Shown: positions 36,101-40,742 of the stretch, piece by piece
Layout of the letters: each line of letters opens with the position of its first letter
Position numbering within the stretch: position 1 is the stretch's first letter
NCBI GenBank assembly: GCA_009760855.2
Contig: WPIO01000168.1
Location: 181,001 to 245,000, forward strand
From: Cristatella mucedo
Taxonomy: Eukaryota; Bryozoa; Phylactolaemata; Cristatellidae
DNA length: 64,000 nucleotides
Direction of reading: 5' to 3'
The notes under the pieces: generated by a model
The model's input: the letters and a program-made list of their open reading frames with translations, nothing else
Told to the model about the DNA's origin: nothing
The model's database searches: none
Program-made: the position numbers and the translations under genes

Positions 36101-39100
36101 GAGCCAATTTGAGCGTCAGCCTTTCCAATTTCTGAATCGCACTGGGTTCGCCCTTAACTAATAAGTTAGTTTTATCATCGTTTAGTTTTAGAAAATTTGC
36201 TGCCACCCATGTGCGGATGTCATCAATACATGCAGCAAGTATGTTGAGAGAATTCGAGGTGCTCGACTTTTAATTTAGTGAAGGGTCGAGGGTTAAGGGT
36301 TAAAGCAACTGCTTTTCATACATTTCTGCTAGTGTGCTGCTCTCACAGATATCTAAGTCGGTAGCCACAGAATGTGGAGATAACTTCCCTTGGCTAGATG
36401 CCTACTTACCAAGCAGCCAGGCTGCTCTGCTCATAGCTGAAGCAGCTAAGGAGGAAGGACCCACATTCGGAGGTGAGAACACACCAATGGCCGCAAGTAC
36501 ACCTGCATCCACTGCAATCGTTTGCTGGGAGGGAGGTAGAACCAAACATATGTGATAGGCTAAACCCGCCCTCTTAAGAGCTTGTCACAGAGCCAGCAGT
36601 TTTCACATGCCTCACCCACTCCCACCCCCTCCCCAAGACAGCCTCATGTCAGCCTTGCCTTCTGCTCCCCCCCTGCTTTGTCTCGGTAAGCAGCTGCTGA
36701 GCCAGCTGTGGCTCTGGGCGACTGTCGCAATTGGCTAGCGATGGAAAGCGCTCGCCTCGCGTGGCAGCGGCACTCACAGGTCGAAAGCCGAAATCGACGG
36801 CGGGTCGGCGACGAACTCGAACTCAGGCGGCGGCTCCTTGGGGACGACAGGCTCGGCAGACTTGACGGCTTCGCCACCGAGCTTGGCGCCACCGGCTGCT
36901 GAGCCAGCCCCCTGGCCGGGCTTGGGTGCTACAGGCTCCTGGCCTGCAAGCAAGCAGGAATGCATGCTGCTCGAGCAAGAGGATCGCATGATTCGAGAGG
37001 AAGAGATAGAAAAGAAGAGAGAGAGAAAGGGAGAGGAAGAGAAGGAGTGAGAGAGAGAGAGAGAGAAAGGAAGAGTGAGTGAGAGACAGAGAGACAGACA
37101 GACAGACAGAGAGACATAGTTGGATGGGATCGATTTCGAGATAGGAGTGCAATGGTTCAAGAGGGGATCTGCTGGGCAGCTGCAGCAGTTGCAGCAAGTT
37201 TGGGCAGGTCGACGGTACAGCGCTGGTGAAGGCATCACGGCATCACGTTGCAGCAGCAGCAGCTGTTACACAAGTCGGCAGCATGCTCTCACAGTCGGCA
37301 CCACTCTTACGAGCAGTGGTGAGAAGCTGCCCGTGAGAGCGACCTAGCATCTGCTTTCGAAGCTCGACTCACCGCGACCTTCGATGAAGTCTCGAACCTT
37401 GTGCTGATAGTACACGTGGTAGGGATCGAGCGGATTCAAGAAGTTGAACTTGGGATTGCTTATTTCGTTGAGGCGAATCTTGTGTTCGAACTCGGGGCCG
37501 TTCCTCGCCACGAAGCTTGCTGTCTTGTCCACAATGTCTGTGCAGGCACAGTCAGGAACACCACAGGCCAACAGCCGCTTGAGAAGATCTTCCAGGAAGC
37601 GTGAGGGTCGCAGAAGGGTCGCGCAGCAGCTGCAGTGGCTGTCGGGAGGATATCGGGCCCCCTGGCTCGTGCACAAGCCTCTCTTCATAACCAACCAGAT
37701 GGTGCTAGCGCAGGCTACTCTTGCAGGCAGGCACAAAGACTGAGTAGCACGATCTCAGCGACAATGCACTGGCCAAAAGAACTGGTCCACACTATGATAC
37801 GACTATATGTATTCCCCCCCCCCACAGCCAGCGTCCAGAATCAGTAGGAGCGCACTTCATGCGGTGGCTTCTCACTCTCTCCTTTCCTGATACCCATTCC
37901 AACCCTGGCAGTCAAGACCCATCAATGTGGGCTTAAACTGGCCATGTCATGATCAACGAGGCCATACTTGTCAACTGGCCACAACCCAGCCACAGCCTGG
38001 CCAAACACATACACTCGGTTGCATCAAAACACCGAGCCAGCACCTGTGTTTGAGAAAGTTCAGTGAACTTTTAAGTCTTTATTCTGCTTTTACAACCACG
38101 TCTGGCCAAATGTACCGCAGCCGACGAGCAGTATATGTCAGTCGTCAAGTGACCTCATACGACTACTTTCGGTAACAAAGCAGAGCGTGACACTAAGCGG
38201 TTCCTTTTTACCACTTGCATACTACCTATGATGAGATCTAGTTCTCTCAGGGGACTACACGAATGCCTTACTGTTCTTAATGTTACTTTTTTCTGACCAA
38301 CAGCAGCAACAGATGGCCGTTTTAGAGACTCGCTACGTTGTATGACAGCTATCAAAAGCTGTGTTTACACTATCGACATTCCTCCTTGCCGATGCCGACT
38401 TTCCATCTAGTTATTGGGCTTTTAGAAATATGCTTAATTTGTATAGCATCCCATGAGAACTTAATTTCTACTCAGACGCTTTACATATGCCTCGGGGCTG
38501 GAGCCCACGACCTCAGCCAGACCTAGTCGGAGTGAGCACTTTAACCGCAGGACCAAACCAGATCCGAACTATCGATTCAGGAAATGCTGACTAGGTACTG
38601 CCCACAGCACCCTGCTCTAATTCGGGAGGCTAGTATGAAAGGTTTCCCTCAAAGCTGCCCAGCCATCATCAGCAGAAATCAAAGTTTGCCACTGCAGTCG
38701 TCATTGTAGATTAGTATGGGAAGAAAAAAAGAAAAGAAAGATGGGCATACAAAAAAGCTTTATCCGGGAAAAGGGCATAGTGCTAAGTAATGTGTGCCGT
38801 CAAGCGTTTGTTATTTTGGATTTCATTAACATACGTGCTGCAGACGACGTGCTGTGTCTTCAGCCTATAAAAGGGTTGAGCCGGGATACATAGCATAAGC
38901 ATTCCGCCTCAATATATCTCGAGCCTACGAGCGAAAATCAGCCACTTTTAGTATGGCACGGGGTGTACGTGACGATCCCCGGGGTTTTGATTGGTCGGCC
39001 AGTCTAACTAAGACCCAAAAAGTAGGAACAGCGCCTTCATCCGAGTCGGCCGACTTGGCCTTCCCTCGGTGAAATATCGCCATTAAATCTGAGGGAGATC

Positions 39101-39696
39101 GGTTTAAAAATCGTCACCGATTTAGAATGAAAGTCGATCGCGTTAACGCAGCTCTGGAGCAGCCTGGCGTCAGCCTGCGAGCGAAGCGACGTCGGGCACG
39201 GGCGCCATATCAAATGTAATTTCTATCATCATTACTCTGACGTGCTCGCGACGAAAATAGCCTGGTGGAATAACGTCGATGTCGATGCAGAAGTCGAGAT
39301 TAACTTACGGCGACCAAAGCACAAACGCTAACGGCGACTGCCGAACTGACTCCGTGAGCGACCTGGCGCAGCTCGCAGCCACCTGCGGCAGCGATGCCGG
39401 AAGCGAAAACATGGCGAGCAGAGCGCAGCGAGACGCTTGGCGACGGAGACCCCGCAGGCGGTCACGCTAAGGACGGACGGACGGACGCGACAGCCGCCAC
39501 GCGGCGTGAACGTTCCTTCGGGCGCCATCGCGGGGACGCGCGCGCCGCCGCCGCCGCGCGCACGAGTCCAAGGAAGGATACTCCTTACTTCGGGCGGCGG
39601 GTAGATGATTCCCATCAAAGGCTTAGCAGCCGATTCTTTGTCCTTCTCCTTTTCTTTTTGCTCGGGAGGAGCATTCGCTACCTCGACTGGCGGCAT
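6092..39696 (-). CDS. SF3A1: SF3A1, splicing factor 3A subunit 1, complete coding region in 17 exons
   Basis: SF3A1 (yeast Prp21) is the largest subunit of SF3a. With SF3b it matures U2 snRNP and helps it bind the branch site in the nucleus. Joining 17 exons on the minus strand gives 2670 nt, 889 residues plus stop; every junction has GT/AG borders and a matching phase. Domain order: N-terminal GIIYPPPEVR motif (about 29-38), SURP1 (about 40-83), VPKEPPPEFEF linker, SURP2 (about 150-192), PRP21 central region with YAQIDWHDFVVVE (about 256), acidic stretches, LAERRTDIF, TWDGH, Pro/Met-rich linker (about 557-760), and a ubiquitin-like domain (about 800-880) ending ERGGRKK. In known SF3A1 this domain binds U1 snRNA stem-loop 4. 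It is about 100 residues longer than the human protein, mostly in the proline linker. Introns run from 284 to about 5350 bp. It is divergent from TXNL1. Family assignment is essentially certain from conserved blocks remembered from the family; exact splice sites are by eye. Confidence 0.96.
6478..6549 (-). CDS. SF3A1: SF3A1 exon 16 (ubiquitin-like domain, part 2)
   Basis: The acceptor is GCTACAG and the donor GTAAGT, 24 codons, phase 0 on both sides. It encodes VSVIKAKITEALGLPESKQK and LQYD, the helix and following strand of the ubiquitin-like fold. Confidence 0.94.
6975..7076 (-). CDS. SF3A1: SF3A1 exon 15 (ubiquitin-like domain, part 1)
   Basis: The acceptor is TTCGCAG and the donor GTGAGG, 34 codons, phase 0 on both sides. 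It encodes PVSVKVHV, KPEWNMGGQTLTF and LPMTDT, the first beta strands of the C-terminal ubiquitin-like domain. Confidence 0.94.
7717..7964 (-). CDS. SF3A1: SF3A1 exon 14 (end of proline linker, nuclear signal)
   Basis: The acceptor is ATCGTAG (weak pyrimidine tract) and the donor GTCAGT. It encodes MGMQQLPPHMHLAPP and further proline runs, then DDDEPPSKKGKTEESLVPE, which matches the DEPTSKKLKTEDSLMPE segment of vertebrate SF3A1 and contains a basic nuclear-signal-like KKGK. Phase fits exons 13 and 15. Confidence 0.92.
9165..9245 (+). mobile_element. LINE-C type 3' tail
   Basis: AAGTGCCCAGAAAGTGATTT...CTTAGGGTGCTATACAGATG followed by ATTATTATTATA. It is the third 3'-tail variant of the LINE group. 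It sits in SF3A1 intron 13. Confidence 0.55.
10525..10740 (-). mobile_element. LINE-A internal fragment
   Basis: An inverted piece of the LINE-A post-RT region (CTGATCGCACATGCCGGTAGG to GTCGTCTAACGAGAGGTCAC) without a 3' tail. It lies inside SF3A1 intron 13. Confidence 0.75.
11862..12003 (+). mobile_element. tRNA-derived SINE-1 copy
   Basis: A degenerate tRNA-like head (AGGCGGTAAGGCACTTGCTC ... GTCGAATCATG) is followed by the body GTGGGCGATTCTTTACTGCC and the end CTATACAAATGAGGCTGTTAAAT. It is a family member of the better copies at 24.7 and 50.1 kb. Confidence 0.7.
12801..13279 (-). CDS. SF3A1: SF3A1 exon 13 (Pro/Met/Gly-rich linker)
   Basis: The acceptor is CTCTTAG and the donor GTAAGA. 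This is the longest exon, 159 full codons. It starts with DDEKDRIGPS, the family signature after AKGL(V/L). It continues as a proline-, methionine- and glycine-rich disordered linker with a His5 run and repeated PPPPP tracts. The linker is much longer than in vertebrates and explains most of the extra protein length. Confidence 0.93.
13570..13770 (-). mobile_element. LINE-C tail next to LINE-B 3' end
   Basis: The first part is a LINE-C type tail (TTTGTATAAGCACCTCTCAG...). The second is the LINE-B 3' end reading minus: TGTTGGCTACCGAATGCCTA, GCTTAGGCTGTGAGTGTGCT and GTATGTATCTCCGTC. Inside SF3A1 intron 12. Confidence 0.65.
14471..14509. repeat. 39-bp perfect palindrome (19-bp arms, 1-nt centre)
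   Basis: Left arm 14471-14489 (TTGGCTGAACTTCCGAGTT) is exactly complementary to right arm 14491-14509 around the C at 14490. It is in SF3A1 intron 12 and not part of a repeat family I can see. Confidence 0.9.
14870..15350 (+). mobile_element. LINE-B fragment, decayed
   Basis: It matches the C-terminal region of the 47.4-kb LINE-B (CTTCATACCTAGCTCAACTG, TGGACAATAAAAGAGCTCTC, CTTCCACAATTCTCATTCAA) with frameshifts; no catalytic core. Inside SF3A1 intron 12. Confidence 0.65.
15362..15500 (-). mobile_element. tRNA-derived SINE-1 copy
   Basis: Minus-strand head and body: GGTCGTGAGTTCGAG-like B box region, TCTTTATCGCCCACCGCAAG and GGCTCTTCTGCCGCTATATC. Diverged. Confidence 0.6.
15630..15925 (+). 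mobile_element. LINE-A 3' end with ATT tail
   Basis: A 5'-truncated copy: GTGCTCCCAAAGCCTGGAAC, the 3' UTR and AAATGTAAAGCGTGTAGAGA, ending in (ATT)4-5 at 15909-15922. Inside SF3A1 intron 12. Confidence 0.85.
16040..16125 (+). mobile_element. LINE-B 3' end remnant
   Basis: GTCTGTTGGCTACCGAATGC, GTACCGAAAGCCGCTTAGGC and an ACAAAACTCCT end match the 3' UTR of the 47.4-kb LINE-B copy. Confidence 0.65.
16425..16535 (-). mobile_element. SINE-2 (LINE-tailed tRNA SINE) copy
   Basis: Read on the minus strand: a tRNA-like head with GAGGTCGTGGGCTCGAGCC (B box-like), then CATATGTGAAGCGCCTGAAT. The 3' tail is cut short. Confidence 0.7.
16990..17055 (+). mobile_element. SINE-1 head fragment
   Basis: GAGCCGTGATGGCACACTAGG followed by TAAGGCAGTTGCTTATCACG matches the tRNA-like A-box end of SINE-1; the body is missing. 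Confidence 0.55.
17690..17870 (+). mobile_element. SINE-1-like copy, strongly diverged
   Basis: GGCGGTGGGCTCGAGTCCAG (B box-like), CTTCATTGCCCACGGCAGGC and AATGAGGCCACCAAATC keep the order of SINE-1 parts. Inside SF3A1 intron 12. Confidence 0.4.
18135..18277 (-). CDS. SF3A1: SF3A1 exon 12 (TWDGH...IHKAKGL)
   Basis: The acceptor is TGCCGCAG and the donor GTAAGC. It encodes IGEEEVKVKEKLTWDGH and ENITIEEQIAVIHKAKGL, residues 509-555, ending two bases into a Leu codon completed by exon 13. Confidence 0.95.
18500..18555 (-). mobile_element. SINE-2 head fragment
   Basis: Minus strand GTTTGTGGCCCAGTGGTAAAG and GTGCTCGCCCCGATCAAGG match the A-box end of SINE-2. Inside SF3A1 intron 11-10 border zone (intron 11). 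Confidence 0.5.
18669..18841 (-). CDS. SF3A1: SF3A1 exon 11 (LLDPKW...LAERRTDIF)
   Basis: The acceptor is TGGCTAG and the donor GTAGGC. It encodes LLDPKWREQQERLIREK, then GLAERRTDIFG and EETAIGRK, residues 452-508. The helical, charged, highly conserved region is intact. Confidence 0.95.
19526..19541 (+). repeat. G homopolymer run (about 14 nt)
   Basis: An uninterrupted G run in SF3A1 intron 10, about 45 nt beyond the exon 10 donor in the sense direction (C run on the transcript). Exact length is prone to sequencing error. Confidence 0.8.
19588..19689 (-). CDS. SF3A1: SF3A1 exon 10 (PDQYLVSPLTNEKI)
   Basis: The acceptor is TTTGCAG and the donor GTAAGC. It encodes the strongly conserved PDQYLVSPLTNEKI block and a short helix ending HVKI. 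The codon split with exon 11 becomes AGT (Ser), where vertebrates have Gly in RIGLLDP. The join is still the only one that fits both splice signals. Confidence 0.94.
20713..20757 (+). repeat. 27-bp-spaced direct duplication
   Basis: GGCGCCCGAAAACGTCAT occurs twice (about 20713 and 20740). A small local duplication in SF3A1 intron 9. Confidence 0.8.
21234..21408 (-). CDS. SF3A1: SF3A1 exon 9 (DMDE...IIVRDYNPK)
   Basis: The acceptor is GCTGCAG and the donor GTGAGG. It starts with DMDEASSDDED and ends with EQIIVRDYNPK, both recognisable family blocks, with a Q/A/H-rich insert between them. The single base left over joins the next exon as Ala. Confidence 0.94.
21655..21826 (-). mobile_element. 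tRNA-derived SINE-1 copy
   Basis: Minus strand: GAGATGGCCCACTAGGTGAG (A box), GAGGTCGTAGGTTCGAATCC (perfect B box core GGTTCGAATCC), TTATCGCCGCTGCAAGCTGT, and end GGCTGTTGAATCAACTAG. Inside SF3A1 intron 8-9 region, downstream of TTTATAATG sequence. Confidence 0.85.
21880..22425 (+). mobile_element. LINE-A fragment, decayed
   Basis: It matches the post-RT region and 3' UTR (GACTTCCAAGGTTCTGTCAC, CTCACTTTTAGGTTCCTTCC) of LINE-A with many indels. In SF3A1 intron 8. Confidence 0.65.
22440..22565 (-). mobile_element. LINE-C type 3' tail
   Basis: Inverted tail: (ATTATT)-like start, TTTGTATAGCACCCTCAGAG, AACTGAATCTATTTCTAGGC, ACAGATGCTGTACAGAAAGC. It is closely similar to the tail at 29.83-29.93 kb. 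Confidence 0.65.
23400..23515 (-). mobile_element. SINE-2 copy
   Basis: Inverted: TTGTATAGTGCCCCTAAAAG, GCGCTTCACATATGCCACAG, CTCGAGCTCACCACCTCGGG and GAGCACCCTAAACACTAAGCC. It is complete from LINE-like tail to tRNA-like head. Confidence 0.75.
23690..23782 (+). mobile_element. LINE 3' tail with ATT repeat
   Basis: AAAGCACCTGGGTAGAAATG, CTCTTAGGGTGCTGTAAATC and (TTATTATT). Contains a small internal duplication of GTCTCTTA. Confidence 0.5.
24215..24362 (-). mobile_element. SINE-2 copy
   Basis: Inverted: TTTGCATAGCGCCCAAAAAG tail, GGTGCTTCAAATATGCCACA, GGGCTCGAGCCCACGAC B box and the head to CCACTGGGCTTAACTAG. It ends about 57 bp before exon 8's donor side. Confidence 0.75.
24419..24520 (-). 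CDS. SF3A1: SF3A1 exon 8 (acidic segment)
   Basis: The acceptor is TATTTAG and the donor GTACAC, phase 0 on both sides, 34 codons. It encodes VEMELSDEDEE followed by an Ala-rich stretch. The first part lines up with the VEMEVESDEE segment of vertebrate SF3A1; the rest is low complexity. Confidence 0.88.
24645..24975 (-). mobile_element. SINE-2 interrupted by a nested SINE-1
   Basis: SINE-2 sequence (TACATAGCGCCCAAAAGGAAC to GCCACGGGGCTC) stops near 24708. A full SINE-1 (24718-24886; B box GGTTCGAATCC complement at about 24815; A box TGGCTCACTAGG complement) follows, then a second partial SINE-2 stretch (AGAGAACTTGGTCTCTATTC to GCATCTCAACCG). Nesting order suggests SINE-1 inserted into an older SINE-2 pair. 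In SF3A1 intron 7. Confidence 0.75.
25363..26277. repeat. 20-bp minisatellite, about 46 nearly identical copies
   Basis: The unit is CAGCTGCCAGTGCTCGAAGG (20 bp). I count a partial first unit, then 21+1 perfect units, one 18-bp unit (2-nt deletion near 25832), 13 perfect units, one 19-bp unit (1-nt deletion near 26109) and 8 perfect units. The array fills the start of SF3A1 intron 7, beginning 14 nt after the donor. No stop codon occurs in any frame because the unit lacks them, so long open frames here are artefacts. Confidence 0.97.
26291..26502 (-). CDS. SF3A1: SF3A1 exon 7 (PRP21 core, YAQIDWHDF)
   Basis: The acceptor is TTTGCAG and the donor GTGAGC. It encodes AYAQIDWHDFVVVETVDY and NFPPPTTPEEVGAR (residues 255-324), the SF3A3-binding core of the PRP21 family. 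The last part (about DDGGGAGDEQKKR onward) is divergent. The 20-bp minisatellite of intron 7 begins 13 nt past the donor. Confidence 0.95.
26775..26955 (-). mobile_element. SINE-2 copy with a small internal duplication
   Basis: Inverted: CATTCGGATAGTGCTCTATG tail, GCGCTCCACATATGACACGG and a head with two copies of ACCTTGGACMGGAACGAGCA. It ends CCACTGGGCCAAACCAG. In SF3A1 intron 6. Confidence 0.75.
27037..27127 (-). CDS. SF3A1: SF3A1 exon 6 (charged helix)
   Basis: The acceptor is CCCTCAG and the donor GTGTGT, with phase 0 in and one base out. It encodes LDQVRYRVEWVKHQERERRK followed by an E/K-rich helix, residues 224-253. This matches the family segment joining the second SURP to the PRP21 core. 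Confidence 0.95.
27940..28345 (+). mobile_element. LINE-A fragment, decayed
   Basis: GCCAAGCTGGTTCATGCATT, CGACTCGACTTCTGTAACCC and CTCAATCAAATCCTTTGGAG match the LINE-A post-RT region with frameshifts. In SF3A1 intron 5. Confidence 0.7.
28464..28526 (-). CDS. SF3A1: SF3A1 exon 5 (short, 21 codons)
   Basis: A 63-nt exon between acceptor TTTGCAG and donor GTAACG, phase 0 on both sides. It encodes ILIPPKDLLNKLKKEAES and then PKE, matching the short conserved segment after SURP2. Being a multiple of three, its skipping would keep the frame. Confidence 0.93.
28935..29090 (+). mobile_element. tRNA-derived SINE-1 copy
   Basis: TACGCCGTGATAGTCCACGAGG, the B box GGTTTGAATCC, the CTGCAAGCAGTGGTAACAAC body and GAGGCTATTAAATCAGTCAAG end. 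In SF3A1 intron 4. Confidence 0.75.
29387..29447. repeat. Perfect 20-bp inverted repeat with 21-nt loop
   Basis: CACATGATGATATCACATG at 29388-29406 is exactly complementary to 29428-29446, and one more flanking pair (T29387-A29447) extends it. The loop contains CATATG. The flanks are rich in ATGATATCACATG half-copies. In SF3A1 intron 4. Confidence 0.9.
29520..29616 (+). mobile_element. LINE 3' tail with ATT repeat
   Basis: CAGCATATGTAAAGTGCTTC, AGTTCTCTGAAGGCTCTATA and CAAATGCATTATTATTATTA. Only about 95 bp of the 3' end is present. Confidence 0.7.
29825..30075. mobile_element. LINE-C tail (minus) followed by SINE-2 (plus)
   Basis: 29825-29935 is an inverted LINE-C tail (ATAATAATAATAATTTATTTG, GCACCCTAAGAGAACTGAAT). 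29945-30072 is a plus-strand SINE-2: CTGGTTTGGTCCAACGGTTAA (A box), GAGATCGAGCCC (B box-like), GGCATATGTGAAGCACCTTG and a CTCCTTGGGGCG end. In SF3A1 intron 4. Confidence 0.7.
31471..31500. repeat. 12-bp inverted repeat around two CACGTG E-boxes
   Basis: AGCAGTCACGTG at 31471-31482 is complementary to CACGTGACTGCT at 31489-31500 with a 6-nt loop. In SF3A1 intron 4. Confidence 0.9.
31765..31940 (+). mobile_element. tRNA-derived SINE-1 copy
   Basis: TATGATGGCTCACTAGGCAA (A box), a degraded B box (GGGCTATAATCC), TTATCGCTGCTGCCAGCAGC and the end GCAAAAGAGGCTATTAAATC. In SF3A1 intron 4. Confidence 0.8.
32030..32990 (+). mobile_element. LINE-A 3' half with ATT tail
   Basis: It starts within the RT thumb region (GGGCAAACCCAGTGCGATTC) and runs through the post-RT region to the full 3' UTR and (TTATT)n at 32960-32990. 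It has several stops and a 10-nt deletion near 32350. In SF3A1 intron 4. Confidence 0.85.
33875..34034 (-). CDS. SF3A1: SF3A1 exon 4 (SURP2 domain)
   Basis: The acceptor is CGTGCAG and the donor GTAAGG; the exon ends at a codon boundary. It encodes the second SURP module: KLTAQFVARNGRQFL, REQRNYQFDFL, RPQHSLFNYFTKLVEQY, residues about 150-202. This is the best conserved exon of the gene. Confidence 0.97.
34075..34530 (-). mobile_element. LINE-A fragment with internal deletion
   Basis: (TAA)n, the conserved 3' end (TGCACTTGATAAAACTCCCTC), then a jump at about 34200 directly to the post-RT region (GGTAGCCAGTGCAGGTCGGCG) up to GTCGTCTAACGAGAGGTCGC. About 550 bp are missing between. It begins some 40 bp from the exon 4 acceptor of SF3A1. 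Confidence 0.8.
35225..36260 (-). mobile_element. LINE-A 3' half
   Basis: An inverted copy from the (TAA)n tail through the post-RT region to the RT thumb (TAGTTTTAGAAAATTTGCTG, CCACCCATGTGCGGATGTCA). It is fairly well preserved with a few frameshifts. In SF3A1 intron 3. Confidence 0.85.
36778..36943 (-). CDS. SF3A1: SF3A1 exon 3 (linker between SURP domains)
   Basis: The acceptor is CTTGCAG and the donor GTGAGT. A low-complexity G/A/P-rich stretch is followed by the conserved VPKEPPPEFEF and ADPPSISAFDL, residues about 95-148. The upstream intron (36944-37372) carries a pyrimidine-rich tract on the sense strand made by a GA/GACA microsatellite. Confidence 0.95.
36990..37118 (+). repeat. GA/GACA microsatellite in SF3A1 intron 2
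   Basis: A GA-rich run with (GACA)n end. On the SF3A1 transcript this is a pyrimidine tract 45-175 nt before exon 3. Confidence 0.85.
37373..37537 (-). CDS. SF3A1: SF3A1 exon 2 (SURP1 domain)
   Basis: The acceptor is TGCACAG and the donor GTGAGT, with two bases in and one base out. The exon encodes the first SURP (SWAP) module, with the signatures DKTASFVARNGPEFE, NPKFNFL and DPYHVYY, residues about 40-93. SURP modules in SF3A1 mediate contacts with SF1 and SF3A3. No frameshift is seen. Confidence 0.96.
38430..38572 (-). mobile_element. SINE-2 copy
   Basis: Inverted: TTTGTATAGCATCCCATGAG tail, GACGCTTTACATATGCCTCG, CTGGAGCCCACGACCTCAGC and head to CAGGACCAAACCAG. In SF3A1 intron 1. Confidence 0.75.
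39582..39696 (-). CDS. SF3A1: SF3A1 exon 1 (residues 1-38, N-terminus)
   Basis: It starts at an ATG with G at -3 (acceptable Kozak context). It encodes a short charged leader rich in E, K and D, then GIIYPPPEVR, the conserved block just before SURP1. An in-frame upstream ATG at 39798 would add 34 residues that do not look like SF3A1, so the inner ATG was chosen. A GTAAGG donor four bases earlier in the codon series would break the frame. Using the GTATCC donor leaves one base (A), which with AC from exon 2 makes Asn and restores PPPEVRNIVDKTA as in animals. Confidence 0.92.
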
Positions 39697-39854
39697 TCCG
39701 CAGAATGTTGCAGCGAGAGGCGGTCGAACGTACCGGATACGCCAAACGGCTAGCCAAACCGGAACCGGAGGTGCTAGAGGCTCGCGGGATATCTGCACCC
39801 GCGGTGGTTTGCCATTTTGCTATCGCGGTCGCCGCCGCCGCGTTCTGCCGAGTC
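39697..39854. promoter_or_regulatory. Putative bidirectional promoter between SF3A1 and TXNL1
   Basis: Only 158 bp separate the two divergent start codons, so both 5' UTRs and the core promoter must lie here or overlap the opposite gene. The interval is CpG-rich and lacks a TATA box. It has a tandem CCGGAACCGGAG (ETS-like) near 39759-39770 and GCCATTTTG (YY1-like core) near 39811-39819. Both motif types are common in TATA-less housekeeping promoters. The CpG-rich zone extends from about 39160 to 40960. Motif roles are inferred. Confidence 0.65.
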
Positions 39855-40742
39855 ATGCCCACCGAAGTGCAGGACGCCGCTCACTGCCAGCAGCTCGTGG
39901 CGCAGGCCGGCTCGAAGCTGGTCGTCGTCGATTTCTACGCAGTCTGGTGCGGCCCGTGTCGCGCCGTCGAGCCGTTCTTCGTCGAGCTGTCGTCCAGGTA
40001 TGCGCACGTCGCCTTCCTCAAGGTGGACGTCGACAAGAACCCGGCCGTGGCGGCCGCGTACGGCGTCTCGGCCATGCCCACGTTCGTCTTCATAAAGGGC
40101 GGCGTTAAGGTGGACCTGCTGCGCGGCGCCGACAGGGTCGCGCTCGAGGACAAAGTGAAAAAGTACGCCGGTACCGCCGAAGAGGCCGCCGCTGCCGCGG
40201 CTCAGGATGGCGCCGCCGCCGGCGGCGGCCTCGTCAAAGGCTACGTGGATCTGGCCAGCTTTATCGCCAACTCGGGCTCCGAATGTCTGAACCAGTCGAG
40301 CGAGCACCCGCTGCAGCACGCACTGACGCCCAAGGGCGGTCACCTGGCGTCCGACTGCGACGAGCAGCTGCTCATCACGGTCGCGTTCGAGCCGCCGGTG
40401 CGGCTGCACTCGCTCCGCATCGCCGCGCCGCGCGACCTCGCTCCGAAGACGATGAAGCTGTTCGCCAACCTGCCGCACGCGCTCGACTTCGACACGGCCG
40501 AGCGCATGGAGCCCGTGCAGACGCTCGAGCTGGGCGCCGACGACGTGAGCGGCGAGGGCGTCGTCGCCCTCAAGTTCGTCAAGTTCCAGAACGTCTCCAA
40601 GCTGACGCTCTTCGTCAAGGACAATCAAGGCGGCGGCGACGTGACGCAAATCGATCACCTCGCCTTCATCGGCAGCCCGGTGAGCACGACCAAAATGGCC
40701 GAGTTCAAGAGGATTGCCGGCAAGAAAGGCGAGAGTCACTAG
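39855..40742 (+). CDS. TXNL1: TXNL1, thioredoxin-like protein 1 (intronless)
   Basis: TXNL1 (TRP32) is a cytosolic thioredoxin-domain protein with a C-terminal PITH domain that docks on the 26S proteasome lid. The single open frame gives 295 residues, close to 289 in human. The thioredoxin fold is at about 1-107, with active site W31-CGPC-35, VDVDKNP and the cis-Pro motif AMPTF. An Ala/Gly-rich linker follows. The PITH domain (about 125-295) has SECLNQSSEHPL, SDCDEQLLITVAF, FVKFQNVSKLTLFV and the family-invariant end GKKGESH. The ATG at 39855 has G at -3. An in-frame ATG at 39705 would add 50 unrelated residues and run across the SF3A1 side. The gene is strikingly GC-rich and has no introns, unlike vertebrate TXNL1. 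No disabling change is seen and no poly(A) tail remains at its end. The nearest canonical AATAAA downstream is at 42147, inside LINE-like sequence, so its 3' end is uncertain. Confidence 0.95.
   Translation: MPTEVQDAAHCQQLVAQAGSKLVVVDFYAVWCGPCRAVEPFFVELSSRYAHVAFLKVDVDKNPAVAAAYGVSAMPTFVFIKGGVKVDLLRGADRVALEDKVKKYAGTAEEAAAAAAQDGAAAGGGLVKGYVDLASFIANSGSECLNQSSEHPLQHALTPKGGHLASDCDEQLLITVAFEPPVRLHSLRIAAPRDLAPKTMKLFANLPHALDFDTAERMEPVQTLELGADDVSGEGVVALKFVKFQNVSKLTLFVKDNQGGGDVTQIDHLAFIGSPVSTTKMAEFKRIAGKKGESH

Noticed and set aside
39705-39854. TXNL1 starting at the upstream ATG (39705)
   Set aside because: The extra 50 residues are not like any TXNL1, and they would cross the SF3A1 promoter side. The inner ATG gives the family's usual length.
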